Assembly (NCBI RefSeq): GCF_030852425.1
Contig: NZ_NSDM01000002.1
Coordinates: forward strand, 186,001-250,000
From: Saccharothrix longispora
Lineage (GTDB): Bacteria; Actinomycetota; Actinomycetes; Mycobacteriales; Pseudonocardiaceae
DNA length: 64,000 nucleotides
Direction: 5' to 3'
The translations under genes were made by a program, and so were the position numbers. Positions 1 to 10,800 of this stretch are shown here, piece after piece (position 1 is the stretch's first letter; each line of letters begins with the position of its first letter). The notes under the pieces were generated by a model, which was not told the origin of the DNA, did no database searches, and saw nothing but the letters and a program-made list of their open reading frames with translations.

Positions 1-3000
1 GCGCGCGACCAGCTTCTCCATCTCGGTGGCGGGCGGGCGCGACGCGGCGGACGCCGCCGGGTGCGGCCCGGAGCCGGCCAGGTCCAGCAACCGGCGCTGG
101 TCCACCTTGCCGTTGCCGGTCACCGGCAGCGCGTCGAGCACCACGAGCCGGCCGACCATCCAGTCCGGCAGCCGTTCGCGCAGCCACCGGCGCAGCTCGT
201 CCGCGTCGAGCAGGGCTCCGCCGCGCAGCGCCGCGAACGTGGTCAGCTGGGCGTCGCGGGCGACGGTGACCGCCTGCCGGACCGCAGGGTGCCGCTCGGC
301 GGTGCGGTCCACCTCGGCGGGCTCCACCCGGTGCCCGCGCACCTTCACCTGCCGGTCGCGGCGGCCCAGGAACTCCAGGTCGCCGTCGGTGCGCCACCGG
401 GCCAGGTCGCCGGTGAGGTAGAGCCGCCCCGCGCCGAAGGGGTTCGCGGGGAACCTCCGCGCGGTCAGCTCCGGGTCGCCGAGGTACCCGGCCCCGACGG
501 CGGTGCCGGCGACGGCCAGTTCACCGACGCAGCCGACGGGCAGCTCGCGCAGGTGCTCGTCCACGACGTGCGCGGTGGTGTTGTCGATCGGCCGGCCGAT
601 CGGCACGCGCTCGCGCAGGCCGTCCTCGGGCACGCAGGTGTGGTGGGTGACGCTGATCGACGCCTCGGCCGGGCCGTACGCCTGGTGCAGCCGGGCGTGC
701 AGGCCGGACCCGGCGAAGGCGCGGACCATCGCGGGCGTGACGCTCTCGCCGCCGGAGAGCACGTGCAGCAGCGCCGCGCAGCCGTCGGCCTTGGGGCTGT
801 CGAGGAACGCGGCGAGCAGGCTGGGCAGGAGGTGCGCCACGGTCACCCGCCGCGCGGCGACCAGCTCCGCCAGCGCGTCCGGGTCGAGCACGGTGTCCTG
901 CGGCGCGACCACGACCGCGCCGCCGTGCGCCAGTGGGAAGAACACCTCCCAGAGCGCGATGTCGAAGGCGGTGCCCGCCGTGGCGAGCACGCGCGGCGGC
1001 TCGGGCGTGGGGAACGCCCGGCCGGACCACAGGACCCGGTTCACCACCCCGGCCTGGGGCGCGAGCACGCCCTTGGGCAGGCCGGTCGAGCCGGAGGTGT
1101 AGACGACGCAGGCGTCGCGGGCCGGGTCGGTGGAGCCGGGCGGGCCGGTGGGCGGGAGCGTCGGCGGGGTCACCGTCCCGTCGGGGTGGACGACCGGCCA
1201 CGCCTCGAACCCGGTCACGTCCGCCGTCGTCACCACGGCGGCCACGGCGGCGTCGGCCGCCACCACCCGCCGGCGCGCCTCCGGGTGGTCGGGGTCGAGC
1301 AGCACCGGCACCGCGCCGCTCCGGTAGGCGGCCAGCAGCGCGGTCGGGTAGGCGGCACCGCGCGGCAGGCAGATCCCCACCAGCCGCCCGGCACCCACCC
1401 CGACCTCGGCCAGTCGCCCGGCCAGCGCGGTCGCGCGGGCGTCCAGCTCGGCGTAGCCGATCGCGGTGTCGCCCTCCACCACGGCCGGCGCGTGCGGCGT
1501 GGCCTCCCGGTGGCGCAGGAACAGGTCGAGCAGCGACGGCGGGGTGTCGTCGGCGCGGGCCGTGTCGTTCCAGCGCCCGAACAGCTCGCGGTCCCCGGCC
1601 GGCAGCAGGTCCAGCTCGCGCAGCCGCGCAGCCGGGCGGCGGCACAGCTGTTCGGTGAGCAGCCGGAAGGTCTCGATGAACCGGTCCACCTCGGCGCGGG
1701 TGAAGTGCGTGGTGTCGTAGTTGAAGTGGAACGCCAGTTTCTCCAGCGGCAGCACGATCAGGCCGATGGGGTACTCGGTCTTCTCCTGGGCGTGCAGGTC
1801 GATGACCCGGATGCTCAGGTCGTCGCCGGGCAGGTTGTCCTCGGGGTAGTTCTCGAAGGCCACCAGGTTGTCGAAGACCCGGCCGCCGGACAGCCGCTCG
1901 CCGGAGGCCCACGACTTGATCTGGGCCAGCGGGACATGGCCGTGCGCGGCCGTGGTGGCGAGGTCGCGGTGGATGGTCTCCAGCAGCTCGGTCACCGTCT
2001 TGTCCGGGTCGAGCCGGATGCGCAGCGGGATCGTGTTGATGAAGATGCCCACCATGTGCTCCGAGCCCTCCAGCTCGGGCGGGCGGCCCGCGATGGTCAG
2101 GCCGTGCACCACGTCGCGCGCGCCGGACTGGAGCGCGAGCAGCATGCTCCACGCGGCCTGGCTGATCGCGTTGGTCGTGACGCCGTACCCGCGCGCCGCC
2201 TCGTTCACCAGGCGCGTGAGCTGCTCGGGGAACTCGTGCACGACGGTGTCGAACTCGCCCTCCTGGTCGGCGGGGGCGGTCGAGAACGGGCTGGGGGTCA
2301 GGTCCCGCAGGTACTCGCGCCAGAACCGCTCGGACTCCTCGCTGCGCGCGGCCCTCGCGCGGATCCAGCGCACGTAGTCCCGGTAGGGCCGGACCGGCTC
2401 CAGGCGCGGCTCGCGGCCGTGCACCAGCTCCTCGTAGACCCGGAACACGTCGCCCCAGATCAGGGACAGGCACCAGCCGTCGAGCAGGATGTGGTGGTGG
2501 CTCCACAGCAGGTAGTGCCGGCCGCCGCCGAGCCGCACGAGGGTCAGCCGGTACAGGGGGCAGTCGGCCAGCGAGAGCCCTGCGGCCCGGTCGTCGCCGA
2601 GCAGCCGCTCCAGCAGTTCCGCATGGCGGTCGGGGCCTTCGTCGGACCAGTCGTGCACCGACCACGGCGGTGTCAGGTCGTCGCGCACGTACTGCAGCGG
2701 CTCGGCCCGGTCGTGCCAGGCGAAGCCGGTGCGCAGGATCTCGTACCGGTCGGCGACCCGCCGCCACGCCTCGCGCAACACGTCCTCGTCGGTCCCGCCC
2801 ACGAGTTCCAGGACGTTCTGGTTGAAGTAGGCGTCCGAGTCGGGCCAGAACAGGCCCCGGAACAGCATGCCCTCCTGCATGGGGGCCAGGGGGTAGACGT
2901 CGGCGACGCCGGGGCGGGCGCGCACCTCGGCCAGGTGTGCCGGGTCGACGCCCGCCAGCAGCGCTTCGTCGTCGTCGCCGCGCGGTTCGGCGACGACCGG

Positions 3001-4848
3001 GCGGCCGGCGGCCTCGTCGGCCGCGGCGGCCATGCCCCGGACGGTGCGGTGGGTGAAGATGTGCTGCACGTCGAGCCGGACGCCCTGGCGCTGCGCCCGC
3101 GCGGCCAGCCGCATGCTGGACACCGAGTCGCCACCGGTGCGGAAGAAGTCGTCGTCCAGGCCGGGTTCGACGCCGTCGAGCAATTCCGCCCACAGCGCCG
3201 CGATCGCCCGCTCGGTGGGCGTGCCGGGCGCGGCGGACGACCGGGAGGTGGTCGTGACCTCGGGCAGCGCCGCGCGGTCCACCTTGCCGGAGGAGGTCAG
3301 CGGGAGGGTGTCCAGCCACACCAGCTGCGACGGCACCTGGTAGGCGGGCAGGGTCGCCCCCAGGCGGGCCAGCACGTGCGCCGCCGCCTCCTCGGTGCCG
3401 CCGGCGGCACCGGGCCGGCCGGAGACGAAGCCCACCAGCCGCCTGGTGCCGCCCTCGCCGCGCAGGACCACCGCCGCCTGCCGGACCAGGTCCGACTCCA
3501 GCAGGGCGGTCTCGATCTCGCCCAGTTCGATGCGGTAGCCGCGCAGCTTGACCTGCCCGTCGCGCCGCCCCAGGTACTCCACCGCCCCATCCGGCCCGAA
3601 GCGGGCCCGGTCACCGGTGCGGTACAGGCGGTCACCGGGGCCGCCGAACGGGTCGGGCACGAACTTCTCGGCCGTCAGCGCGGGTCGCCCGAGGTAGCCC
3701 AGCGCCACGGCCCGACCGCCGATGCACAGCTCGCCCTCCGCGCCGACCGGCAGGGGCGACAGCTCGTCGTCGAGCACGTGGACCCGGGTGTTGTCGATCG
3801 GCGTGCCGATGGGCACGAAGGGCCGCTCGTCGTCGCCGTCCACCGGCCAGTGCGTGACGTCGATGGTGGCCTCGGTCGGCCCGTAGAGGTTGTGCAGCGC
3901 GCAGTGCGGCAGGCGTCGGGTGAAGTCCACGGCCACCGGCTTGGGCAGCGCCTCGCCGCTGGAGATGGCGACCCTCAGCGCGCGGGCCTGCTCGACGCCC
4001 TCCACGTCGAGGAACGCGGGCAGCAGCGAAGGCACGAAGTGCAGCACCGTCACCGACTCGGCGCGGACGAGGCCGACCAGCGCGGCGGCGTCCCGGCGGG
4101 TGCCGCTCGGCGCGACCACGAGGCGCGCGCCGCTGATCAGCGGCAGGAGCTGCTCCCACACGGACACGTCGAAGCCGAAGGACGTCTTGTGCAGGACCAC
4201 GTCCTCGGGTCCGACCCGGTACTGGTCGCGCATCCACAGCAGGCGGTTGACCAGGCTGCGGTGGTCGACCGCCACGCCCTTGGGGCGGCCGGTGGAGCCG
4301 GAGGTGTAGATGACGTAGGCGGCCAGGGCCGGGCCCGGGAACGCGACCGGTCCGGTGGCGCCGCCCGGGGACGGCCGGTCGGACAGCAGGGTCGGCCCGT
4401 CGTAGGCACCGACCGCGCTCTCGCGCGTGGCCGCGTCGGTGATCAGCGCCGCTGCCCCCGCGTCGGAGAGCAGGAATTCCAGCCGCTGCGCGGGCAGCTC
4501 CGGGTCCAGCGGCAGGTAGGCCGCGCCCGCGTGGAGCACGCCGAGGACGGCGACGATCCGCCGGTCCGACGGGGGCAGCGCGATGGCGACGACGTCGCCG
4601 GGCCGCACGCCCGCGCCGGCCAGCCGCGCCGCCAGGTCGGCGGCCGCCGCGTCCAGCTCCGCGTAGGTCAGGGTCGTGCCCTCGAAGGTCACGGCGCCGC
4701 GCGCGCCGTGCTCGGCGGCCTGCCGCCGCACGAGTTCGTGCACGCCCACGTCGGTGGGGAAGTCGCGGGCGGTGTCGTTCCACGCGGCCAGCCGCGCGGT
4801 GGTCTCGTCGGCGTCGTCGGCGAACAGGTCGCGCACGCGGAAGGTCAC
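1..4848 (-). CDS. nocB: NRPS NocB (modules 4-5), C-terminal end missing
   Basis: Second nocardicin peptide synthetase; 1616 residues are visible and the reading frame is open at base 1. Order: A4 (about 20-500), carrier with GGDS near 573, C5 (about 605-1040), A5 (about 1080-1590) and the first helix of a second carrier; PCP5 and thioesterase should lie outside the window. Pocket residues of A4 read D-V-W-H-A-S-L-I-D, close to serine codes; A5 reads D-I-W-H-V-S-A-I-S, very like the two putative Hpg domains of NocA. C5 has three consecutive histidines (784-786) in HHHILLDG, the HHHxxxDG signature that in Nocardia uniformis NocB is associated with closing the beta-lactam from a seryl residue. 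The GTG start overlaps the nocA stop (GTGA), so the two are translationally coupled. A4 has no preceding C domain because C4 sits at the end of NocA. Identity is inferred from domain layout, motifs and neighbours. Confidence 0.93.
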   Translation of the reverse strand, partial: MTFRVRDLFADDADETTARLAAWNDTARDFPTDVGVHELVRRQAAEHGARGAVTFEGTTLTYAELDAAAADLAARLAGAGVRPGDVVAIALPPSDRRIVAVLGVLHAGAAYLPLDPELPAQRLEFLLSDAGAAALITDAATRESAVGAYDGPTLLSDRPSPGGATGPVAFPGPALAAYVIYTSGSTGRPKGVAVDHRSLVNRLLWMRDQYRVGPEDVVLHKTSFGFDVSVWEQLLPLISGARLVVAPSGTRRDAAALVGLVRAESVTVLHFVPSLLPAFLDVEGVEQARALRVAISSGEALPKPVAVDFTRRLPHCALHNLYGPTEATIDVTHWPVDGDDERPFVPIGTPIDNTRVHVLDDELSPLPVGAEGELCIGGRAVALGYLGRPALTAEKFVPDPFGGPGDRLYRTGDRARFGPDGAVEYLGRRDGQVKLRGYRIELGEIETALLESDLVRQAAVVLRGEGGTRRLVGFVSGRPGAAGGTEEAAAHVLARLGATLPAYQVPSQLVWLDTLPLTSSGKVDRAALPEVTTTSRSSAAPGTPTERAIAALWAELLDGVEPGLDDDFFRTGGDSVSSMRLAARAQRQGVRLDVQHIFTHRTVRGMAAAADEAAGRPVVAEPRGDDDEALLAGVDPAHLAEVRARPGVADVYPLAPMQEGMLFRGLFWPDSDAYFNQNVLELVGGTDEDVLREAWRRVADRYEILRTGFAWHDRAEPLQYVRDDLTPPWSVHDWSDEGPDRHAELLERLLGDDRAAGLSLADCPLYRLTLVRLGGGRHYLLWSHHHILLDGWCLSLIWGDVFRVYEELVHGREPRLEPVRPYRDYVRWIRARAARSEESERFWREYLRDLTPSPFSTAPADQEGEFDTVVHEFPEQLTRLVNEAARGYGVTTNAISQAAWSMLLALQSGARDVVHGLTIAGRPPELEGSEHMVGIFINTIPLRIRLDPDKTVTELLETIHRDLATTAAHGHVPLAQIKSWASGERLSGGRVFDNLVAFENYPEDNLPGDDLSIRVIDLHAQEKTEYPIGLIVLPLEKLAFHFNYDTTHFTRAEVDRFIETFRLLTEQLCRRPAARLRELDLLPAGDRELFGRWNDTARADDTPPSLLDLFLRHREATPHAPAVVEGDTAIGYAELDARATALAGRLAEVGVGAGRLVGICLPRGAAYPTALLAAYRSGAVPVLLDPDHPEARRRVVAADAAVAAVVTTADVTGFEAWPVVHPDGTVTPPTLPPTGPPGSTDPARDACVVYTSGSTGLPKGVLAPQAGVVNRVLWSGRAFPTPEPPRVLATAGTAFDIALWEVFFPLAHGGAVVVAPQDTVLDPDALAELVAARRVTVAHLLPSLLAAFLDSPKADGCAALLHVLSGGESVTPAMVRAFAGSGLHARLHQAYGPAEASISVTHHTCVPEDGLRERVPIGRPIDNTTAHVVDEHLRELPVGCVGELAVAGTAVGAGYLGDPELTARRFPANPFGAGRLYLTGDLARWRTDGDLEFLGRRDRQVKVRGHRVEPAEVDRTAERHPAVRQAVTVARDAQLTTFAALRGGALLDADELRRWLRERLPDWMVGRLVVLDALPVTGNGKVDQRRLLDLAGSGPHPAASAASRPPATEMEKLVAR

Positions 4849-7800
4849 GGGTTCCTTCTCCCCTCGGGGTCGCCGCTCCGGGCGATCCGTTCCAGCAGGC
4901 GAACCAGGCGGCGGACCAGTTCGTCCGCCTCCGCAGAGGTCAGGGCGTGGCCCTGGTGGGTCAGCTCGAAGGTGAGCCGTTCGTCGGGAAGCACGGTCAG
5001 GGACACGGCGAACTCGGTGCTCTCCACCGCGCGGACCACCCGCAACGCGCCGTCGGCGCCGAGCGCCTGGCCCGTGCGGTCACCGGGGTAGTTCTCGAAC
5101 ACCACGATGCTGTCGAACAGCGCGTCCGGCGCGCCCGCCCAGCCGCGGATGCGGCCCAGCGGGTGGGCGGCGTGCCGGTAGCCCTCCACCAGGTCCTCCT
5201 GGATGCGGCGGAACAGCTCCGGCAGCTCGCCGTCGGCGTCCAGTCGCACCCGCAGGGGCACCGTGTTCAGGCACAGGCCGACCAGCCGCTCCGAGTCCGG
5301 GACCTCGTCGGGGCGCAGGGACACGACCACGCCGAACACCACGTCGTCGCTCGCGCAGCGCCTGGCGAGCACCAGCGACCAGGCGGCCAGCACCACGGAG
5401 TGCAGCGTGGCGCGGCTGCGCTCCGCCAGCCGGGTCAGCGCCCGCGTCGCCGCCTCCGGGAGGTCCGCGGTGGCCATCGACGCGGTGCCGGAGGAGCCCG
5501 CCCGGCCCAGGCGCGTCGGTGCGACGCCGGCCAGCCGCTCCCGCCAGAACCCCGCGCCCTCCTCCTCGTCCCGCGTGGACAGCCACGACAGGTAGGCGTC
5601 GTAGCCGGGGCGGCGCGGCGGCACCCAGGCGGGCCCGGCGGTGTAGGCGGCGGCCACGTCGGCGAGCACCAGCGGCAGGCTCCAGCCGTCGAGCAGGATG
5701 TGGTGGTGGCTCCACAGCAGCCACCGGCCTGCCGGACCGCCGTCGATCCAGTGCCAGCGCTGCGGGCCCGGCGCGGAGAGGTCGAACGGCTCGGCGCGAT
5801 CCGCTTCGAGCACCTCGCCCGGATCGGTCGCCACGTGTCCGCGCCAGTCCACCAGCGGGCTCGCGCCGACGACCTGCACCGGCTGCTCCAGTCCCGAGTG
5901 GACGAACGCGGTCCGGAACACGTCCGTGTGGTCCACCACCCGCTGCCAGGCCTCCCGCAGCCGGACCTCGTCCACGTCGCCGTCCGCGGAGAACAGGATC
6001 TGCGTGTGGTAAGCGGCCGATCCGGGGCGGGCCAGGTGCCAGGCCAGCATGCCCTGCTGCGCCGGGGACAGCGGCCGCACGTCTCGCGCGCCGGGGCGGG
6101 CGGTGAGCACCGTGCGCAACTGCTCCCCCGGCGCGTCCGCCAGCGGGAAGTCGGCGGGCACGGCGGCGGTGCCGAACGGCCCGTCCAGCAGGGCCGCCAG
6201 GTCGGCCAGCGCGGTCCGCAGGTCCCCGCCCAGGAAGTCCACGGCGGACCGGGAGAACCGCTCGGGGTCGTAGAGCCACTCCACCCACAGGCCGCGCTCG
6301 TCGATGCCGGCGATCACCTCGATGCCGCGCACGGCGGCGTGCTCGGGGGCGGCGTACTCGCCGATCGCCTGCCGCTCGACGCGGGCGAACAGGCCCGAGC
6401 CGGGACCACCCGTCGTGGCGCCGAGGTAGTTGACCACCAGGTCCGGCTCCGCCGCGGGATCGGTGTGCAGCAGGCCGTAGCCCACCCCGCCGTCCGGGAC
6501 GGCGGCCAGGGCCTCGCGGACGGCGTGCAGGGCGGCTGCCGGGTCGTCGGCGGGCACGTCCACGCGCACGGGGTGGACGGCGGTGAGCCAGCCGACGGTG
6601 CCGGTCAGGTCGGGCCAGTCGGCCGGGCCCGATCGGCCGTGCGTCTCGCGCAACAGCGCCACCCGGGGGTTCCCGGTCCACCGGGCCACGACGCGGGTCA
6701 GGCCGGCCAGCAGCAGTTCGTCCACCCGCAGCCGGTGCCGGGAGGCCGCCGCCACCAGCGCCCGCGTGACCGGCTCGCCCAGCGCGAGCACCACCGGACC
6801 GCCCTCGCCGTCGCCGGTCGTCGAGGGGAGCCGGGGCAGGTCCGCGAGCTGGTCGTGCCAGTGGGCGCGCTGCTCCGGAGTGTCCAGCCGGGAGGTGAGC
6901 GCGGGCAGCATGCGGGCGAAGTCCGCGAACGGCGTGACCGGCGTGGGCAGGACCACCTCCTCGCCCCGCGCGACCTGCCGATAGGCGGTGTCCAGGTCGG
7001 ACAGCACGGTCTCCCACGACGCCGTGTCGATCGCCACGTGGTGGGCGACGAGCAGCACCGCCTGCCCGCCGTCGGGCCGCTCGGCGAGCAGCGCGGCCAA
7101 CAGGGGGCCGTGGTCGACGTCGACGGCGGCGTGGGCGGGTGCGGCGAGCACCACGACCGAGTCCGCGTCGAGCGGCGCGTCGGCCACCAGCACGGTGACC
7201 AGGTCGTCCGTCCGGGGGGCGAGGGTGGCGTGGTCCTGCCGGCGCCCGTCGACCCGCACCGGGCGCAGCCGGAACGCGTCGTGGTGGGCGGCCACCGCCT
7301 GCAACGCGGCCCGCAACGCCGCCGGCGTGACCCGTTCGGCGGCCTCGGTCAGCACGGCCTGGTTGAAGTGGCCGGGCCGGGAACCGGCGGCGGACAGGAA
7401 GCGCCGCTGCGCCGGGGTCAGCCACACCCGGTCGTCCGAGGAGGCGGGCCGCGTCGCGGCGGGCCGCTCGACCGGGCGCGCGGAGGCCGCCAGTTCGGCC
7501 AGCGACGCCGCGCGCAGCACCCGGCTCAGCTCCACGCGCAGTCCCGCCGCGCGTGCCCTGGCCACCACCCGGATGGCGCTCACCGAGTCGCCGCCGAGGT
7601 CGAAGAAGTTGTCCTCCGGTCCGATCGCCCGTCCGCCGGGGACGGGGAGCACCTGCGCCCAGATGGCGGCGAGGCCGCGTTCCGCGTCGGTGCCGGGCTC
7701 GGCGACCGACGGGGTCGGCGGGGGCGCCGGGGCCTCGTCGGGGTCGGGCAGGGCGGAGACGTCCAGCTTGCCGGTCGGGCCGATCGGCAGCGCCGCCAGC

Positions 7801-10800
7801 ACCACCAGGTGCGCCGGCACCATCGCGCGGGGCAGCCGCTCCCGCAGTCCCCGGCGCACCTCGGCGCGCAGCCGGTCCGGGTCGGCCCGGGGGTCGGCCG
7901 GCGCGAAGTAGCCCACGAGGCCGACCGCTCCCCCCGCGTCCGCACGGGGCAGCACGGCGCAGGCGGCCACGGCGGGATCGGCGGTCAGCGCGGCCTCCAC
8001 CTCGTGCGGCTCGACGCGCACGCCGAGGATCTTCACCTGCCGGTCGGCCCGGCCCACGAACTCCAGGCCGCCGTCCGGGCGGTAGCGGGCCAGGTCACCG
8101 GTGCGGTAGGCACGTGCGCCCGGCACGTCCGCGAACGGGTCCGGCAGGAACCGCTCCGCCGTCGCCCCGGGCCGGCCGAGGTAGCCCCGGGCCAGCACCT
8201 CGCCGCCGAGGACCAGTTCGCCCACCACGCCCACCGGCACCGGCCGCCCGTGGGGGTCGAGCAGGTAGACCCGCGCGTTCGGCAGCGGCCCGCCCAGCGA
8301 CAGCCGGTCCGGCACCGGGTCGGCGGGAACGCGCCAGTGCGTGACGGTGATCGACGCCTCGGTCGGCCCGTAGGTGTGGTGCAGGGCCGCCGGGGTGCGG
8401 GCGGCGAACCGGGCGGGCAGGCCGGGCGGGACCCGTTCACCGCCGCACAGCACGTGCCGCAGCGAGTCGGCGGGCCCCTCTTCCAGGTAGTGCTCCAGCA
8501 GCGCCGGCACCAGGTGCAGCACCGCCACCCGCTCGGTCGCCACCAGCTCCGCGATCGCCGCGACGTCCCCGTGCCGCTCCTGGTCCAGCACCGCGAGCCG
8601 GCCGCCGCTGGTCAGTGGGTGCATCAGCTCCCACAGCGAGATGTCGAACCCGACGGCCGCGACTTGGGCCGACGCCTCGCCGGGGCGCAGCGGGTACGCC
8701 CGCCGCGACCACATCAGCTGGTTGGCCAGGCCGTGGTGCGGGCACTGCACGCCCTTGGGTTCCCCGGTCGAGCCGGAGGTGTAGGCCACGTACGCGAGGC
8801 GGCCGGGCTCCGGCGGGCGGACCTCGACGCCGTGCGGGGCCGGTCGGAGGTCGGCGACGGCGAGGACGGGGATCGCGCCGAACACCGGGTCGGGCCTGTC
8901 CGCGACCACCGCGTGGGGTCGGCAGTCGGCGAGGACGCGGTGGTGCCGACCGGTCGGTTGCGCGGGGTCCAGCGGCACGTACGCGCCGCCGGCCTTCCAG
9001 ATGCCCAGCACGACGGCCGGCAGTTCCAGGCACCGCCCCAGCCGCGTGGCCACCAGGCCTTCGAGGGGCAGCCCCCGGTCGCGCAGCCACGCGGCCACCC
9101 CGTCGGACAGCGCGTCGAGCTCCCGGTAGGTCAGTCGCCCGGTGGGCGCGGTCACCGCCGTCGCGTCCGGGGTGCGGGCCACCCAGTCGGCGACCAGCGC
9201 GAGCACGTCGACGGGCCGCTCCGACCGGTGCCGCGCGTTCGGTGCGACCAGCACCCGGCGGCGTTCCGCCTCGTCGAGCAGGTCGATCGACGACAGCGGG
9301 GCGTCCGGCCGCTCGGCCACCCCGGTGAGCAGGCGGGCCAGGGCCGTCGCGAGGTGCCGGATGCCCGCCGGCCCGAACAGGTCCGCCGCGCCGCGCAGCT
9401 CGACGGCCAGCCCGTCCGCGGTCGGGCGCGCGGTCACCTCCAGGTCGAACGCGCCCAGCGGCGGGGTCTGCGGCACCGTCCGCGCGGTCACGTCGCCGAA
9501 CGCGGTGGTCTCGGGCGCGGCGGCCTCGTCCAGGTCGAAGACGACGTGGCTCAGGCCGCGCCGGCTCAGCCCGAGGTGCCGCACGATCTGCTGGGTGGGC
9601 ACCGAGCGGTGCTCGAACACGGCGAGCACGGCGGCGCGCGTGCGGGCCACCTGCTCGGCGAACGAGCCGGTCGGGTCCACCTCGACGCGCACGGGGAGCA
9701 CGTTGACCAGCGGCCCGAGCACCCCGGCCGCGTCGCCGTCGTCCCGGTCGGCCACGGGCGTGCCGACCACGACGTCCGCCTGCCGGCAGCAGCGGGCCAG
9801 CCACGCCTGCACCCCGGCGAGCAGCGCCATGAACGGCGTCGCCCGCTCGCGCCGGGCCAGTTCGGCCAGCGCGACGGCGGTCCGGGGCGGCAGCGGCACG
9901 CGGGCGCGGTGCCGGCCGGGGTCGCCGGGCCCGGTGCGCGGCCGGTCGACGGGCAGGTCCATCCGCTCCGGCGCGCCGCGCAGCGCTTCGGCCCAGAACG
10001 CCAGCCCTGCCTCGTCCGGGGGCGCGGCCCGGTCGGCGGCGGCCAGCGCCAGGAAGCTGGGGGCGGGGGGCAGGTCGGGCGCCCGGTGCCCGGTGCGGGC
10101 CGCGTACAGCTCGGCCAGTTCGCGCACGAGCGCGCCCGCGGACCAGCCGTCCCCGGCGATGTGGTGCAGCACGACCACGAGGGCGGCGTCGTCCGCGCCG
10201 AGCCGCAGCAGGGTCCACCGGACCGGCGGCGCGGCCCGCAGGTCGAACGGTTCGGCGACGAGGTCGCGCACCCTCTCGTCCAGGTCCGTCGCGGGCGCGT
10301 CGAGCACCCGCAGCGGGGGCGGCGCGTCGGGGGTCGGCCGCCACTCCGGGCCGTCCGGGCCGTCGACGAGCACGCTGCGCAGCAGGTCGTGCCGTGCGGC
10401 CAGGGACGCCGTCGCCCCGGCGAGGGCGTCCTCGGACAGCGGTCCGGACAGCCGCAGCACCACCGGCAGGTGGAAGGTTCCGCTGCCGCTGGTCGCCGCG
10501 TGCGCCCAGATCCCCAGTTGCGCCCAGGACAGCGGGGCCGAGCCCACCGCGGGGCCGGGAGCGGCGGCGGCCGGGGTCGCCGCGGCCGGGGCGTCGGCCG
10601 CCCACGGCGCGAGCGCCTCGATGGTGGGGTGCTCGAACAGGTCCGGCATCCGCAGGTGCGGGTAGCCCTGCGCGCGCATCCGGCGCACCAGGTCCATCGC
10701 CAGCAGCGAGTGCCCGCCCAGCTCGAAGAAGCTGTCGCGCACACCCACCTCCGCCGCGCCGAGCACCTCGGCCCACAGCGCGCACGCGGCCCGCTCCCGG

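Noticed and set aside
61-5091. Very long plus-strand reading frame antisense to nocB
   Set aside because: It is the mirror of a real NRPS gene. Stop-free antisense frames are normal at this GC content, and the translation is rich in Arg/Gly/His/Gln with no domain.
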